This document shows positions 1 to 6,961 of a DNA stretch of 64,000 nt, piece after piece (position 1 is the first letter of the stretch; each line of letters begins with the position of its first letter). This stretch comes from CAWJMD01 sp963843835 (GTDB lineage: Bacteria; Actinomycetota; Actinomycetes; Actinomycetales; CAWJMD01): assembly GCA_963843835.1 (NCBI GenBank), contig CAWJMD010000001.1:1116001-1180000 (forward strand). The letters are read 5' to 3'. The position numbers were made by a program, and so were the translations under genes. The notes below the pieces were generated by a model that ran no database searches, was not told where the DNA came from, and saw only the letters and a program-made list of their open reading frames with translations.

Positions 1-1113
1 CTGCTCGGAGGGGTGCGCGAGTGCTGTGCACGCCAGTGCCGGGACGGTGGAGACCACGTCGCCGGCGTCGTCGCGGACGAACCGCCGCGGCAGGAAGTCC
101 TCGCCCGGCGCGGCCGCGAGGGCGGCACGCGCCTCCGCCTCCCATGCGCCCTGCACGTGCTCGTCGACGCCGCCCTCCACGTTCCACCCACCCGGGGAGA
201 GGGCCGGGAGCGGGAACGCCGGGACCCCGGTCGTGGTGACGACGCGGACGGTGCCGTCCCCCTGACCACTGAGCCGCGCCGACACGTACTGGCCCTCGGT
301 CTCGGTGCGGGACACCAGCCGTGGGTCGGTCGGGTCGCCCACGTCGACCAGGGAGACGACCGTCGTCGGGGTTCCGGGCCGGTAGGGCATCATCCGCCCG
401 GGTGCCTGGTCCTGGCCGTCGGAGTCGTCCAGCGGGACCCAGCCGTTCGCCAGCACGACGACACGGTCGCGGGCCAGCAGCAGCTCGGCCGTGCCTGCCT
501 GCTCCGGCACGTCGCCGGGTCCCGGCTCCACCGGGAGCACGCCGACGGCGTCGCTCCACGCGATGCCTCCCCCGTAGGCCTGGCCCAGGCCCGGCACCGT
601 CACCTCGCCCAGCCTCCGTGGCTTCGGGCCGGACACGTCGACCACCACCAAGCGGTCGCCGACGGTGGTGACCAGCAGCCCGTCGCGGGTCTTCATCGTG
701 TCGGGCTCGTCGACCCCCGCCTCCTGGAGGTTGGTCCCGGTGGCGCCGTCCCCGACCGCGTCCTGCCCCGAGGCCGCCCGCGACTGGGGGACGACCGCCG
801 GTCCGGCGCCGGCCGACCCGGACGCCGAGTCCTCCGCCACGCCCCCGACGTCGTCCATGCCCCACCACCCGCCCGCCTGCGTGAGGTAGGGCTCGTACGC
901 GTCCACGTACCAGTCGTGCACGGCCTCGCAGTCGTCGAAGGGACGCAGGGCTGCCGCGGTCGCGGCCGGCGGCTCGAAGGCGCCCGTGACCACGAGGGCG
1001 GTGGCCACCGTCGCCACCCCGAGGGCGGCGCCGCGCCTGACCCAGCGGCGGCGTGACCGGCCCGGGGTCGGCGTGATGGTGCCTGCGGCGGGTGCTGTCG
1101 GGTTCGCGTCCAT
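1..1113 (-). CDS. Secreted C-terminal beta-propeller domain protein (3' end outside window)
   Basis: The minus-strand frame stays open from an ATG at 1113 to the left edge, giving 371 codons with no stop, so the C-terminus is missing. A basic N-terminus (RSRRRWVRRGAA) is followed by one hydrophobic stretch of about 20 residues, read as a signal anchor or signal peptide. After it come FDDCEAVHDWYVDAY and TNLQEAGVDEPDTMKT. The second matches the hallmark TN-Q-GVDE-D--KT motif of the actinobacterial secreted beta-propeller family (Pfam Beta_propel). Short strand repeats such as LLVTTVGDRLVVVDV follow, as expected for propeller blades. The molecular function of the family is unknown; an extracytoplasmic location is inferred. 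It is divergent from the gene at 1253. No ribosome site is clear. Confidence 0.8.
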   Translation of the reverse strand, partial: MDANPTAPAAGTITPTPGRSRRRWVRRGAALGVATVATALVVTGAFEPPAATAAALRPFDDCEAVHDWYVDAYEPYLTQAGGWWGMDDVGGVAEDSASGSAGAGPAVVPQSRAASGQDAVGDGATGTNLQEAGVDEPDTMKTRDGLLVTTVGDRLVVVDVSGPKPRRLGEVTVPGLGQAYGGGIAWSDAVGVLPVEPGPGDVPEQAGTAELLLARDRVVVLANGWVPLDDSDGQDQAPGRMMPYRPGTPTTVVSLVDVGDPTDPRLVSRTETEGQYVSARLSGQGDGTVRVVTTTGVPAFPLPALSPGGWNVEGGVDEHVQGAWEAEARAALAAAPGEDFLPRRFVRDDAGDVVSTVPALACTALAHPSEQ

Positions 1114-1180
1114 GTGGCTGAGACGCCGTGATCGGCGTCACGGTTCCCGACGCGATTTTCGGCGACGTCGGGCAGCCACC

Positions 1181-1221
1181 TATGGTGGATCGGTCACGGG
1201 CCCTGTCGGTCGACGGGGCCC
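1181..1221 (+). promoter_or_regulatory. Putative -10 (TATGGT) and 5' UTR hairpin upstream of the 1253 gene
   Basis: TATGGT at 1181-1186 resembles the actinobacterial -10 TANNNT; no good -35 was found. Just downstream, 1198-1207 and 1212-1221 form a 10-bp stem with one G-U pair and a 4-nt loop, 31 nt before the ATG at 1253. No T-tract follows, so it is a leader hairpin or weak attenuator rather than a clear terminator. Confidence 0.35.
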
Positions 1222-1252
1222 TCGATCCGTCGGGGGACGAGAGGAAGGGACC

Positions 1253-2035
1253 ATGCCGGTGAGACGCGTCCTCGTGGCCCTGCTCGCGCTGGCAGGCCTG
1301 GCCGCCCTGGTCGTGGGCGTCGGCCTGCGGACCTTCTGGCTCCCGGACGACGAGGTGACGTCGTCCGTCGACCTCTCGGACGGGGGACCGGTGGCCATCA
1401 CGGCCCCCGGGGTGCCGGAGATGCGTGATGGTCCGGTCACCATCACCGCGACGAGCGCGGATGGCGGTCCCATCCTCCTGGCCCGTGGCCGGGAGGCCGA
1501 CGTCACCGGGTGGGTGGACGGCGCGCAGCACACGGTCCTCACCGGCCTCGACACCCCGACCCGGTTCGCGACCGAGGTCGTCGAGGGCGAGGCCAGCGTG
1601 CCCGACCCGTCGACCTCGCCGATGTGGGTGCAGACCGAGACCGGCACCACCTCGGTCACGATGACCTGGGACCCCCCGATCGGGCGCTGGTCCCTCCTAG
1701 TGGCCGGGGACGGGTCCACCGCCGCAGCCAAGACCCTGTCGATGACCTGGGCCAACGAGGTCTCCACGCCCTGGGCCGTTCCGCTGATGGTGCTGGGCGT
1801 CATCCTCCTGCTCGCTGCCGCGGCGGTGGGCGTCTGGGGGCTGCGCCGAGGACGGCGCGCGGGCCGCCCGACCTCCCACCGGGGCCTCACGGCGCCCAAC
1901 CCCTTCACCCGGCGGCAGAGGTCGGCGTCCCCCGAGGGACCCGCCGGAGCCACCGGCAGCACCGGACCCGGCGGCCCCACCGAGGGCGGCGACGAGCCAC
2001 CGGTAACCGTGACCGGACCGGAGAGGACGCCGTGA
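1253..2035 (+). CDS. Two-transmembrane-segment protein of unknown function
   Basis: 260 residues from an ATG preceded by a GAGAGGAAGG ribosome site. I did not recognise a family. An N-terminal hydrophobic segment (about residues 5-22) is followed by an extracytoplasmic beta-rich region of about 150 residues, with DGPVTITATSADGGPILLARG and many Thr/Ser. A second hydrophobic segment sits near residues 180-203, then a short Arg-rich stretch and a Gly/Pro/Thr-rich tail. The predicted topology is both ends in the cytoplasm with one external domain. The stop overlaps the GTG of the lipoprotein gene at 2032 (GTGA), so the two are probably translationally coupled and may work together at the cell surface. 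Confidence 0.75.
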   Translation: MPVRRVLVALLALAGLAALVVGVGLRTFWLPDDEVTSSVDLSDGGPVAITAPGVPEMRDGPVTITATSADGGPILLARGREADVTGWVDGAQHTVLTGLDTPTRFATEVVEGEASVPDPSTSPMWVQTETGTTSVTMTWDPPIGRWSLLVAGDGSTAAAKTLSMTWANEVSTPWAVPLMVLGVILLLAAAAVGVWGLRRGRRAGRPTSHRGLTAPNPFTRRQRSASPEGPAGATGSTGPGGPTEGGDEPPVTVTGPERTP

Positions 2036-3078
2036 ACCGCCCCCGGACGCACCGAGCCCGAGGTCGGCGGCCCGTGCTGATGACCACGGCCGCGGCGCTC
2101 GCTACCGCGCTCCTCGCGACGCTGACCGCCTGCGGCTCCGAGCCGTTGCCGGAGCCGCGTCCCGCAGCGGCCGACGAGGTGGTGCCGGTCGCCGGAGGCG
2201 GCCAGCTCGACACCGTCCTCGCCTCGGTGACCGCGGCCCTTGAGGCCGCCGACACGACGCTCGACGCGAACGCCCTGGCAGGGGCGGTGGACGGCGCGGC
2301 CCTGGAGGAGCGGACCGGCGCCTATCTGATGAAGACCAAGGTGCCGGACTCGTCGTACGCCCTGCCCCTCGGGCCCGAGCGGCTGCAGGACGTGGTGCCG
2401 AGCGAGCAGGGTTGGCCCCGCTCGCTGGTCACGGTCACGCGCGCCAGCGCCGAGGACCAGTTCCCCGACCTCATGCTGCTCACCCAGGCCTCCGCGCGGG
2501 AGGGCTACCGACTGAGCGCCTACGCGCCGATGCTGCCGGGTGCCACGCTCCCTCTGACCGAGCCGCTGCGGTCCGGGGTCCCCGTTCCGGCGCTCGACGA
2601 CGCCGGTGACCTGCTCGTGTCGCCGGTCGACGCGGTCACGGCCTATGCCGACGTCCTCACCCAGGGCCCGGCCAGCGCCTCGGCCGGGGCCTTCGCCGAC
2701 GACTCGTTCCGCACCCAGGTGCTGACGGCCCAGGACGCGGAGCGCGCGGCCCTGACCGTGACCTGCAAGGGGTGCTTCACCTACGCCGCCAACCACGCAG
2801 CCAGGCCCGACCAGATCTGGGCCTTCGGGACGCAGGACGGCGGCGCCCTGGTGATGGCCGCACTGACCGGCGCCAACAGCTTCAAGGTCGCGGCGAAGGG
2901 CTCCAAGGCCAGCCTCAACGCGGAGTACGCGGCGCTCGCCGGCACGTCCACGGCGACGCAGGAGGCCCTCTTCACCTACGTCGAGGTGGTCGCCATGTAC
3001 GTGCCACCCGCCTCTGCCGAGGCCACGATCCAGGTCGTCGCCGGCCAGCGGATCCCCCTCTCCGGCAGCGCATCCTGA
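2032..3078 (+). CDS. Putative lipoprotein of unknown function
   Basis: 348 residues from a GTG that overlaps the previous stop; an ATG at 2080 is an alternative start. The N-terminus is Arg-rich, followed by a hydrophobic stretch ending in LLATLTAC, a good lipobox with the lipidated Cys at about residue 32. The mature part is a mixed Ala-rich domain without recognised catalytic motifs. Two close cysteines (TCKGCF, near residue 245) could form a disulfide. The protein is probably anchored on the outer face of the membrane beside the two-TM protein encoded upstream. I recall actinobacterial lipoproteins of similar layout annotated only as domains of unknown function, so no function is assigned. 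Confidence 0.75.
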   Translation: MNRPRTHRARGRRPVLMTTAAALATALLATLTACGSEPLPEPRPAAADEVVPVAGGGQLDTVLASVTAALEAADTTLDANALAGAVDGAALEERTGAYLMKTKVPDSSYALPLGPERLQDVVPSEQGWPRSLVTVTRASAEDQFPDLMLLTQASAREGYRLSAYAPMLPGATLPLTEPLRSGVPVPALDDAGDLLVSPVDAVTAYADVLTQGPASASAGAFADDSFRTQVLTAQDAERAALTVTCKGCFTYAANHAARPDQIWAFGTQDGGALVMAALTGANSFKVAAKGSKASLNAEYAALAGTSTATQEALFTYVEVVAMYVPPASAEATIQVVAGQRIPLSGSAS

Positions 3079-3086
3079 GCCACCCG

Positions 3087-3108
3087 CGACGTCGGACCGC
3101 CGACGTCG
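3087..3108 (+). terminator. Hairpin between lipoprotein and thioredoxin genes
   Basis: A perfect 9-bp stem (CGACGTCGG at 3087-3095, CCGACGTCG at 3100-3108) with a 4-nt loop starts 9 nt after the lipoprotein stop. There is no T-tract. It could partly terminate the upstream operon or act as an mRNA-stability element before the gene at 3131. Confidence 0.4.
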
Positions 3109-3130
3109 ACGCACCTGGAGGACACACGCG

Positions 3131-4075
3131 ATGAGCACCACCCCCGGCCCCCGTCCCCGCATGGACCTGCGCGGCGCCATCGACCTGTCGGCGCTGTCGC
3201 GCCCGCAGCCCCCGCCCGGAACCGGCACGGCACCCGGGGGCGCGGTCGCCGGATCCGTCGTCGTCGACGTCACCGAGCAGACCTTCCCCGATGTCGTGCA
3301 GCGTTCGACCACCGTGCCCGTCGTGCTCGACCTGTGGGCCTCGTGGTGCGAGCCCTGCAAGCAGCTCACCCCGGTGCTCGAGAAGCTGGCCACCGAGTAC
3401 GCCGGACGGTTCCTGCTCGCCAAGGTCGACGTCGACGCGGAGCAGCAGATCGCCGCGGCCCTCCAGGTGCAGTCCCTGCCGACCGTGATGGCCGTGGTGG
3501 GGGGACGTCCGCTGATGCTGTTCCAGGGCGCCTACCCCGAGGACCAGGTGCGCCAGGTCCTCGACGAGCTGCTCAAGGTCGCGGCCCAGCAAGGAGTCAC
3601 CGGCCGCGTCGAGGTCGCGGCTTCCGACGGCGTCGAGGAGGCGGAGCCGGTCGAGGAGCCGCTTCCCCCGCTGCACGCTGAGGCCTACGACGCGATCGAC
3701 CGTGGCGACATGGACGCGGCGGCCGAGGCCTACCGCAAGGCGCTGGCCGAGAACCCCGCCGACTCGATGGCCACGGCCGGTCTGGCCCAGGTGGAGCTCT
3801 ACCGCCGCACCGACGGCGCCGACCCGGCCGCTGCCCGTGCGGCTGCCGCCGACGACCCCTCGGACGTGGCCGCGGCCCTCCTCGTGGCGGACCTCGACCT
3901 GCTCGGCGGCCACGTGGACGACGCCTTCGGCCGGCTGGTCGACACGGTCCGCCTCACGTCCGGTGCGGACCGCGAGCAGGCCCGGGCCCGGCTGGTGGAG
4001 CTGTTCGACGTCGTCGGGGGGGACGACGACCGGGTCGCCGCCGCCCGGCGCGCCCTCGCCAGCGCCCTGTTCTGA
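3131..4075 (+). CDS. Thioredoxin-domain protein with TPR-like C-terminal half (CnoX/YbbN-like)
   Basis: 314 residues from an ATG with a GGAGG site 8-12 nt upstream. Residues 40-155 are a thioredoxin fold: WASWCEPCKQL carries a CXXC-type active site, KVDVDAE follows, and SLPTVM supplies the cis-proline. Residues 185-314 are Ala-rich helical repeats (YRKALAENPADSMATAGLAQVEL and further units) resembling tetratricopeptides. This Trx plus TPR layout is that of YbbN/CnoX co-chaperones, which protect proteins from over-oxidation and hand them to GroEL or DnaK. The active site here is CEPC and looks redox-competent. It is cytoplasmic (no signal peptide) and convergent with glgB, 9 bp apart. Confidence 0.85.
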   Translation: MSTTPGPRPRMDLRGAIDLSALSRPQPPPGTGTAPGGAVAGSVVVDVTEQTFPDVVQRSTTVPVVLDLWASWCEPCKQLTPVLEKLATEYAGRFLLAKVDVDAEQQIAAALQVQSLPTVMAVVGGRPLMLFQGAYPEDQVRQVLDELLKVAAQQGVTGRVEVAASDGVEEAEPVEEPLPPLHAEAYDAIDRGDMDAAAEAYRKALAENPADSMATAGLAQVELYRRTDGADPAAARAAAADDPSDVAAALLVADLDLLGGHVDDAFGRLVDTVRLTSGADREQARARLVELFDVVGGDDDRVAAARRALASALF

Positions 4076-4084
4076 TCCTCGGCG

Positions 4085-6397
4085 TCAGCCGCCGACCTCG
4101 ACCGCGCCGCCGACCTCGGCCGCGCCGGGGACCTCGGCCGCGACTGGGCGCAGGTACAGCGCACCCAGGGGCGGGACGCGGAGCGCGACCGACGCGGGCA
4201 GCCCGTGCCAGGCGGTCTCCTCGGCGGCCACCGTGCCGAGGTTTCCCACACCGGAACCGCCGTACTCGGCGGCGTCGGTGTTGAGCACCTCGGTCCACCG
4301 GCCGCTCCGGGGCAGGCCGACTCGGTAGTCCTCGTGCGGGTGACCGGCGAAGTTGACGACGCACACCAGCGGGTTGCCGGCGCGGTCGAAACGCGTGAAC
4401 GAGAAGACGTTGTGCAGGTTGTCGTTGGCGTCGATCCACGCGAAACCCGCCGGGTCGTGGTCGTTCTCCCACAGGGCAGGCGTCGAGCGGTAGAGCGCGT
4501 TGAGGTCGGTGACCAGCTTCTGCACCCCGAGGTGCACGGGCTGGTCGAGCAGCCACCAGTCGAGGCTCCGCTGCTCGGCCCACTCGGCCTCCTGCGCGAA
4601 CTCGGTGCCCATGAACAGCAGCTGCTTGCCCGGGTGGGCCCACATGTAGGCCAGGAAGGCGCGCACGTTCGCCAGCTGCTGCCAGCGGTCGCCGGGCATC
4701 TTGCGGAGCAGGGACCCCTTGCCGTGGACCACCTCGTCGTGGCTGATGGGCAGCACGAAGTTCTCGCTGAACGCGTACATCAGGGAGAACGTCATCCGGT
4801 GGTGGTGGTACTGCCGGTGCACCGGGTCCTCGGCGACGTAGCCGAGGCTGTCGTTCATCCAGCCCATGTTCCACTTCATGCCGTACCCGAGGCCGCCCAG
4901 GTGGGTCGGCCGCGTCACTCCCGGCCACGACGTCGACTCCTCGGCGATCATCACGATGCCCGGCACCCGCTTGTACGCCGTCGCGTTGACCTCCTGGAGG
5001 AAGTCGATCGCCTCGAGGTGCTCACGACCCCCGTGCACGTTCGGCACCCACTCCCCGTCCTCTCGCGAGTAGTCGAGGTAGAGCATCGACGCGACCGCGT
5101 CGACGCGCAGGCCGTCGATGTGGAACTCCTCCAGCCAGTAGATCGCGTTGGCCACCAGGAAGTTGCGCACCTCCTTGCGCCCGTAGTCGAAGACCAGCGT
5201 TCCCCAGTCGGGGTGCTCGCCCTTGCGAGGGTCGGGGTACTCGTACAGCGGCTCCCCGTCGAAGCGGGCCAGCGCCCAGGCGTCCTTCGGGAAGTGCGCC
5301 GGAACCCAGTCGACGAGCACGCCGATCCCGGCCTGGTGCAGCCGGTCGACCAGGTACCTGAAGTCGTCCGGCGAGCCGAACCGTGCGGTCGGCGCGTAGT
5401 ACGAGGTGACCTGGTAGCCCCACGAGCCCCCGAAGGGGTGCTCGGCGACCGGCAGCAGCTCCACGTGGGTGAACCCCGTGGCCGTGACGTGCCCGACCAG
5501 CTGGTCGGCCAGGTCGCGGTAGCTGAGGCCCTGGCGCCACGAGCCGAGGTGGACCTCGTACACGCTCATCGGCCCCGTGTGCGGATCGTTGGCGGCGCGC
5601 GCCTCCATGTGCGCGTCGTCGCCCCACTCGTAGGTGCTCTCGACCACCACGGACGCGGTGGCGGGGGGCACCTCGGTGCCCCGCGCCATGGGGTCGGCCT
5701 TGGTCACCCAGTGGCCGTCCCGGCCGAGGATCTCGAACGAGTACCGGGTGCCGGCCGCGATGCCGGGCACGAAGAGCTCCCACACGCCCGAGCTGCCCAG
5801 CGAGCGCAGCTGGTGGGTCCGGCCGTCCCAGTGGTTGGCGTCGCAGAGCAGCCGCACGGCCTGGGCGTGGGGGGCCCACACGGCGAACGACGTGCCCTCG
5901 ACCTCGCCCATCAGCCCGGGGTACCGGCGGACGCTGGCGCCGAGGGCGTTCCACAGCTCCTCGTGACGTCCCTCCGCCACGAGGTGCCTGTCGATCTCGC
6001 CCAGGGTGGGCAGGAAGCGGTAGGGGTCGTCGACGGTGCTGGTGCCGTGACCTGCGTAGGCCACCTCGAGGCGGTAGTCGGTGACCTCTTCGACGGGCAG
6101 GACGCCGGCCCACACGCCGTGCGCCTCGTGCTCGAGCGTGTGGCGGGACCCGTCCGGCAGCCGCACGGCCACCTCCTCGGCCAGGGGTCGGAGCGTTCGG
6201 ACGGTCACCGCGCCCTCGTGGGGATGCGCCCCCAGAACGTCGTGGGGCACGGGATGGGCGCCGCCCCCCAGCAGCGCGAGGTCGTGGTGGTCGACCGGTC
6301 GCAACGCCGGCCGCGGGGCGGGCGCTGACGCCTCGGGCGTGCTCCCGTCAGGCGTCGAGGAGGGGCGGGGGGCGGTCGTCCGGGGGCGGTCCGTCAT
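4085..6397 (-). CDS. glgB: 1,4-alpha-glucan branching enzyme (GH13)
   Basis: 770 residues. It cuts alpha-1,4 chains and makes alpha-1,6 branches, acting here on GlgE-made glucan. The N-terminal about 300 residues hold tandem carbohydrate-binding modules. The GH13 barrel shows ELLPVAEHPF, DGLRVDAVAS with the nucleophile Asp near residue 433, MIAEESTSWP with the acid Glu, and ISHDEVVHGK. The barrel is followed by a C-terminal beta domain. A start at 6472 is open, but ATG 6397 is preferred because a CAGACT -10-like hexamer lies 6 nt upstream. About 25 residues of Thr/Pro/Ser-rich sequence come first. The C-terminus ends in a short Ala-Glu-Val-Gly repeat not expected of the family. It is separated from mak-treS-glgE by unrelated genes. 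Confidence 0.95.
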   Translation of the reverse strand: MTDRPRTTAPRPSSTPDGSTPEASAPAPRPALRPVDHHDLALLGGGAHPVPHDVLGAHPHEGAVTVRTLRPLAEEVAVRLPDGSRHTLEHEAHGVWAGVLPVEEVTDYRLEVAYAGHGTSTVDDPYRFLPTLGEIDRHLVAEGRHEELWNALGASVRRYPGLMGEVEGTSFAVWAPHAQAVRLLCDANHWDGRTHQLRSLGSSGVWELFVPGIAAGTRYSFEILGRDGHWVTKADPMARGTEVPPATASVVVESTYEWGDDAHMEARAANDPHTGPMSVYEVHLGSWRQGLSYRDLADQLVGHVTATGFTHVELLPVAEHPFGGSWGYQVTSYYAPTARFGSPDDFRYLVDRLHQAGIGVLVDWVPAHFPKDAWALARFDGEPLYEYPDPRKGEHPDWGTLVFDYGRKEVRNFLVANAIYWLEEFHIDGLRVDAVASMLYLDYSREDGEWVPNVHGGREHLEAIDFLQEVNATAYKRVPGIVMIAEESTSWPGVTRPTHLGGLGYGMKWNMGWMNDSLGYVAEDPVHRQYHHHRMTFSLMYAFSENFVLPISHDEVVHGKGSLLRKMPGDRWQQLANVRAFLAYMWAHPGKQLLFMGTEFAQEAEWAEQRSLDWWLLDQPVHLGVQKLVTDLNALYRSTPALWENDHDPAGFAWIDANDNLHNVFSFTRFDRAGNPLVCVVNFAGHPHEDYRVGLPRSGRWTEVLNTDAAEYGGSGVGNLGTVAAEETAWHGLPASVALRVPPLGALYLRPVAAEVPGAAEVGGAVEVGG

Positions 6398-6755
6398 GAC
6401 CCCAGTCTGTCGCGCCGACGACCTCAGGCAAACGGTGAACCTTGATAGCCCGAAACGGTTGTCGTGCGTCACCGAGCGTGCTCGAGGAATGACGGTACGA
6501 AGTGCTCACTGTCCGTAGGGGAGTGGCGGACGAGCTCGTGTCGTGGCGAGCGTCGGAAAGGGACACAACGGGACAGTCGCGACGGGCGCCATGACGGTGG
6601 GTAGCGGGATCGGTGCCTCCGCTTCCTCGGGAGACGACACGCCGCGTGCGCCGTTCCGGCGGTGCCGACGTGGAAGGCGCGGTTCACGACCCGGACCGCG
6701 GTCTCATTGGACTCCAGCGGGGGCGCCGGGCACCCGCCGACGTGAGGAGAAGTGG
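6398..6755. other. 358-bp non-coding gap between glgB and the small-ORF operon
   Basis: It holds the glgB promoter at its left end and the ribosome site AGGAG (6745-6749) of the 33-residue ORF at its right end. Short open frames on both strands have no recognisable product or codon bias. A GGTAGCGGGAT stretch near 6598 recalls part of a c-di-GMP riboswitch, but the rest of that motif is missing. I see no tRNA and no strong terminator. Confidence 0.5.
6404..6409 (-). promoter_or_regulatory. Putative -10 of glgB, leaderless
   Basis: CAGACT on the minus strand, six nt before the ATG at 6397, so transcription would begin at or next to the start codon. The same layout occurs before many genes in this window. 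Confidence 0.5.
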
Positions 6756-6857
6756 ATGACCGAGTGGCTGACTCGACGGACGGTCCAGGGTGGCACGTCC
6801 GTCACCACGCTCGCGGTGCTGGTCGCCGTGGTCGGCGCCGGCTCGAAGTGGTGGTGA
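6756..6857 (+). CDS. 33-residue small membrane peptide
   Basis: ATG with a strong AGGAG site 6 nt upstream. The peptide starts MTEWLTRRTV, has a hydrophobic core TLAVLVAVVGAG and ends SKWW. It would be a single-pass or surface-bound peptide. It is the first of three closely spaced ORFs: a 28-residue peptide follows after 5 nt, then the GGDEF-EAL protein. I recognise no family. Its reality rests on the ribosome site, the hydrophobic core and the tight spacing. Chance cannot be excluded in high-GC DNA. Confidence 0.45.
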   Translation: MTEWLTRRTVQGGTSVTTLAVLVAVVGAGSKWW

Positions 6858-6862
6858 CGGGG

Positions 6863-6949
6863 ATGGACACCCAGGAGACGACGACCGGCGCGATGTCGAG
6901 CACCGCGCCCATCCGGGACGAGGTCGTGCCCGGATACAAGTGGATCTGA
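6863..6949 (+). CDS. 28-residue hydrophilic peptide
   Basis: Starts MDTQETTTGAM and ends VVPGYKWI. Rich in Thr/Ser with an aromatic C-terminus; the Lys-Trp near the end recalls the SKWW end of the preceding peptide. It lies 5 nt after that peptide's stop and 12 nt before the ATG of the GGDEF-EAL gene, so the three may be co-translated. The ribosome site is weak (GACGGGG). It could be a signalling peptide or merely an upstream ORF that sets translation of the next gene. No homologue is recognised. Confidence 0.35.
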   Translation: MDTQETTTGAMSSTAPIRDEVVPGYKWI

Positions 6950-6961
6950 CGCGGACGAGCG

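Noticed and set aside
1180..3423. Minus-strand open frame of 747 codons opposite the two-TM, lipoprotein and thioredoxin genes
   Set aside because: Antisense to three genes with signal, lipobox and CXXC motifs; no motifs of its own.
6580..6640. c-di-GMP riboswitch before the first GGDEF-EAL gene
   Set aside because: Only a GGTAGCGGGAT-like fragment is present. The conserved CAAACC and GACGCAAAGCC parts and the paired stems are missing.
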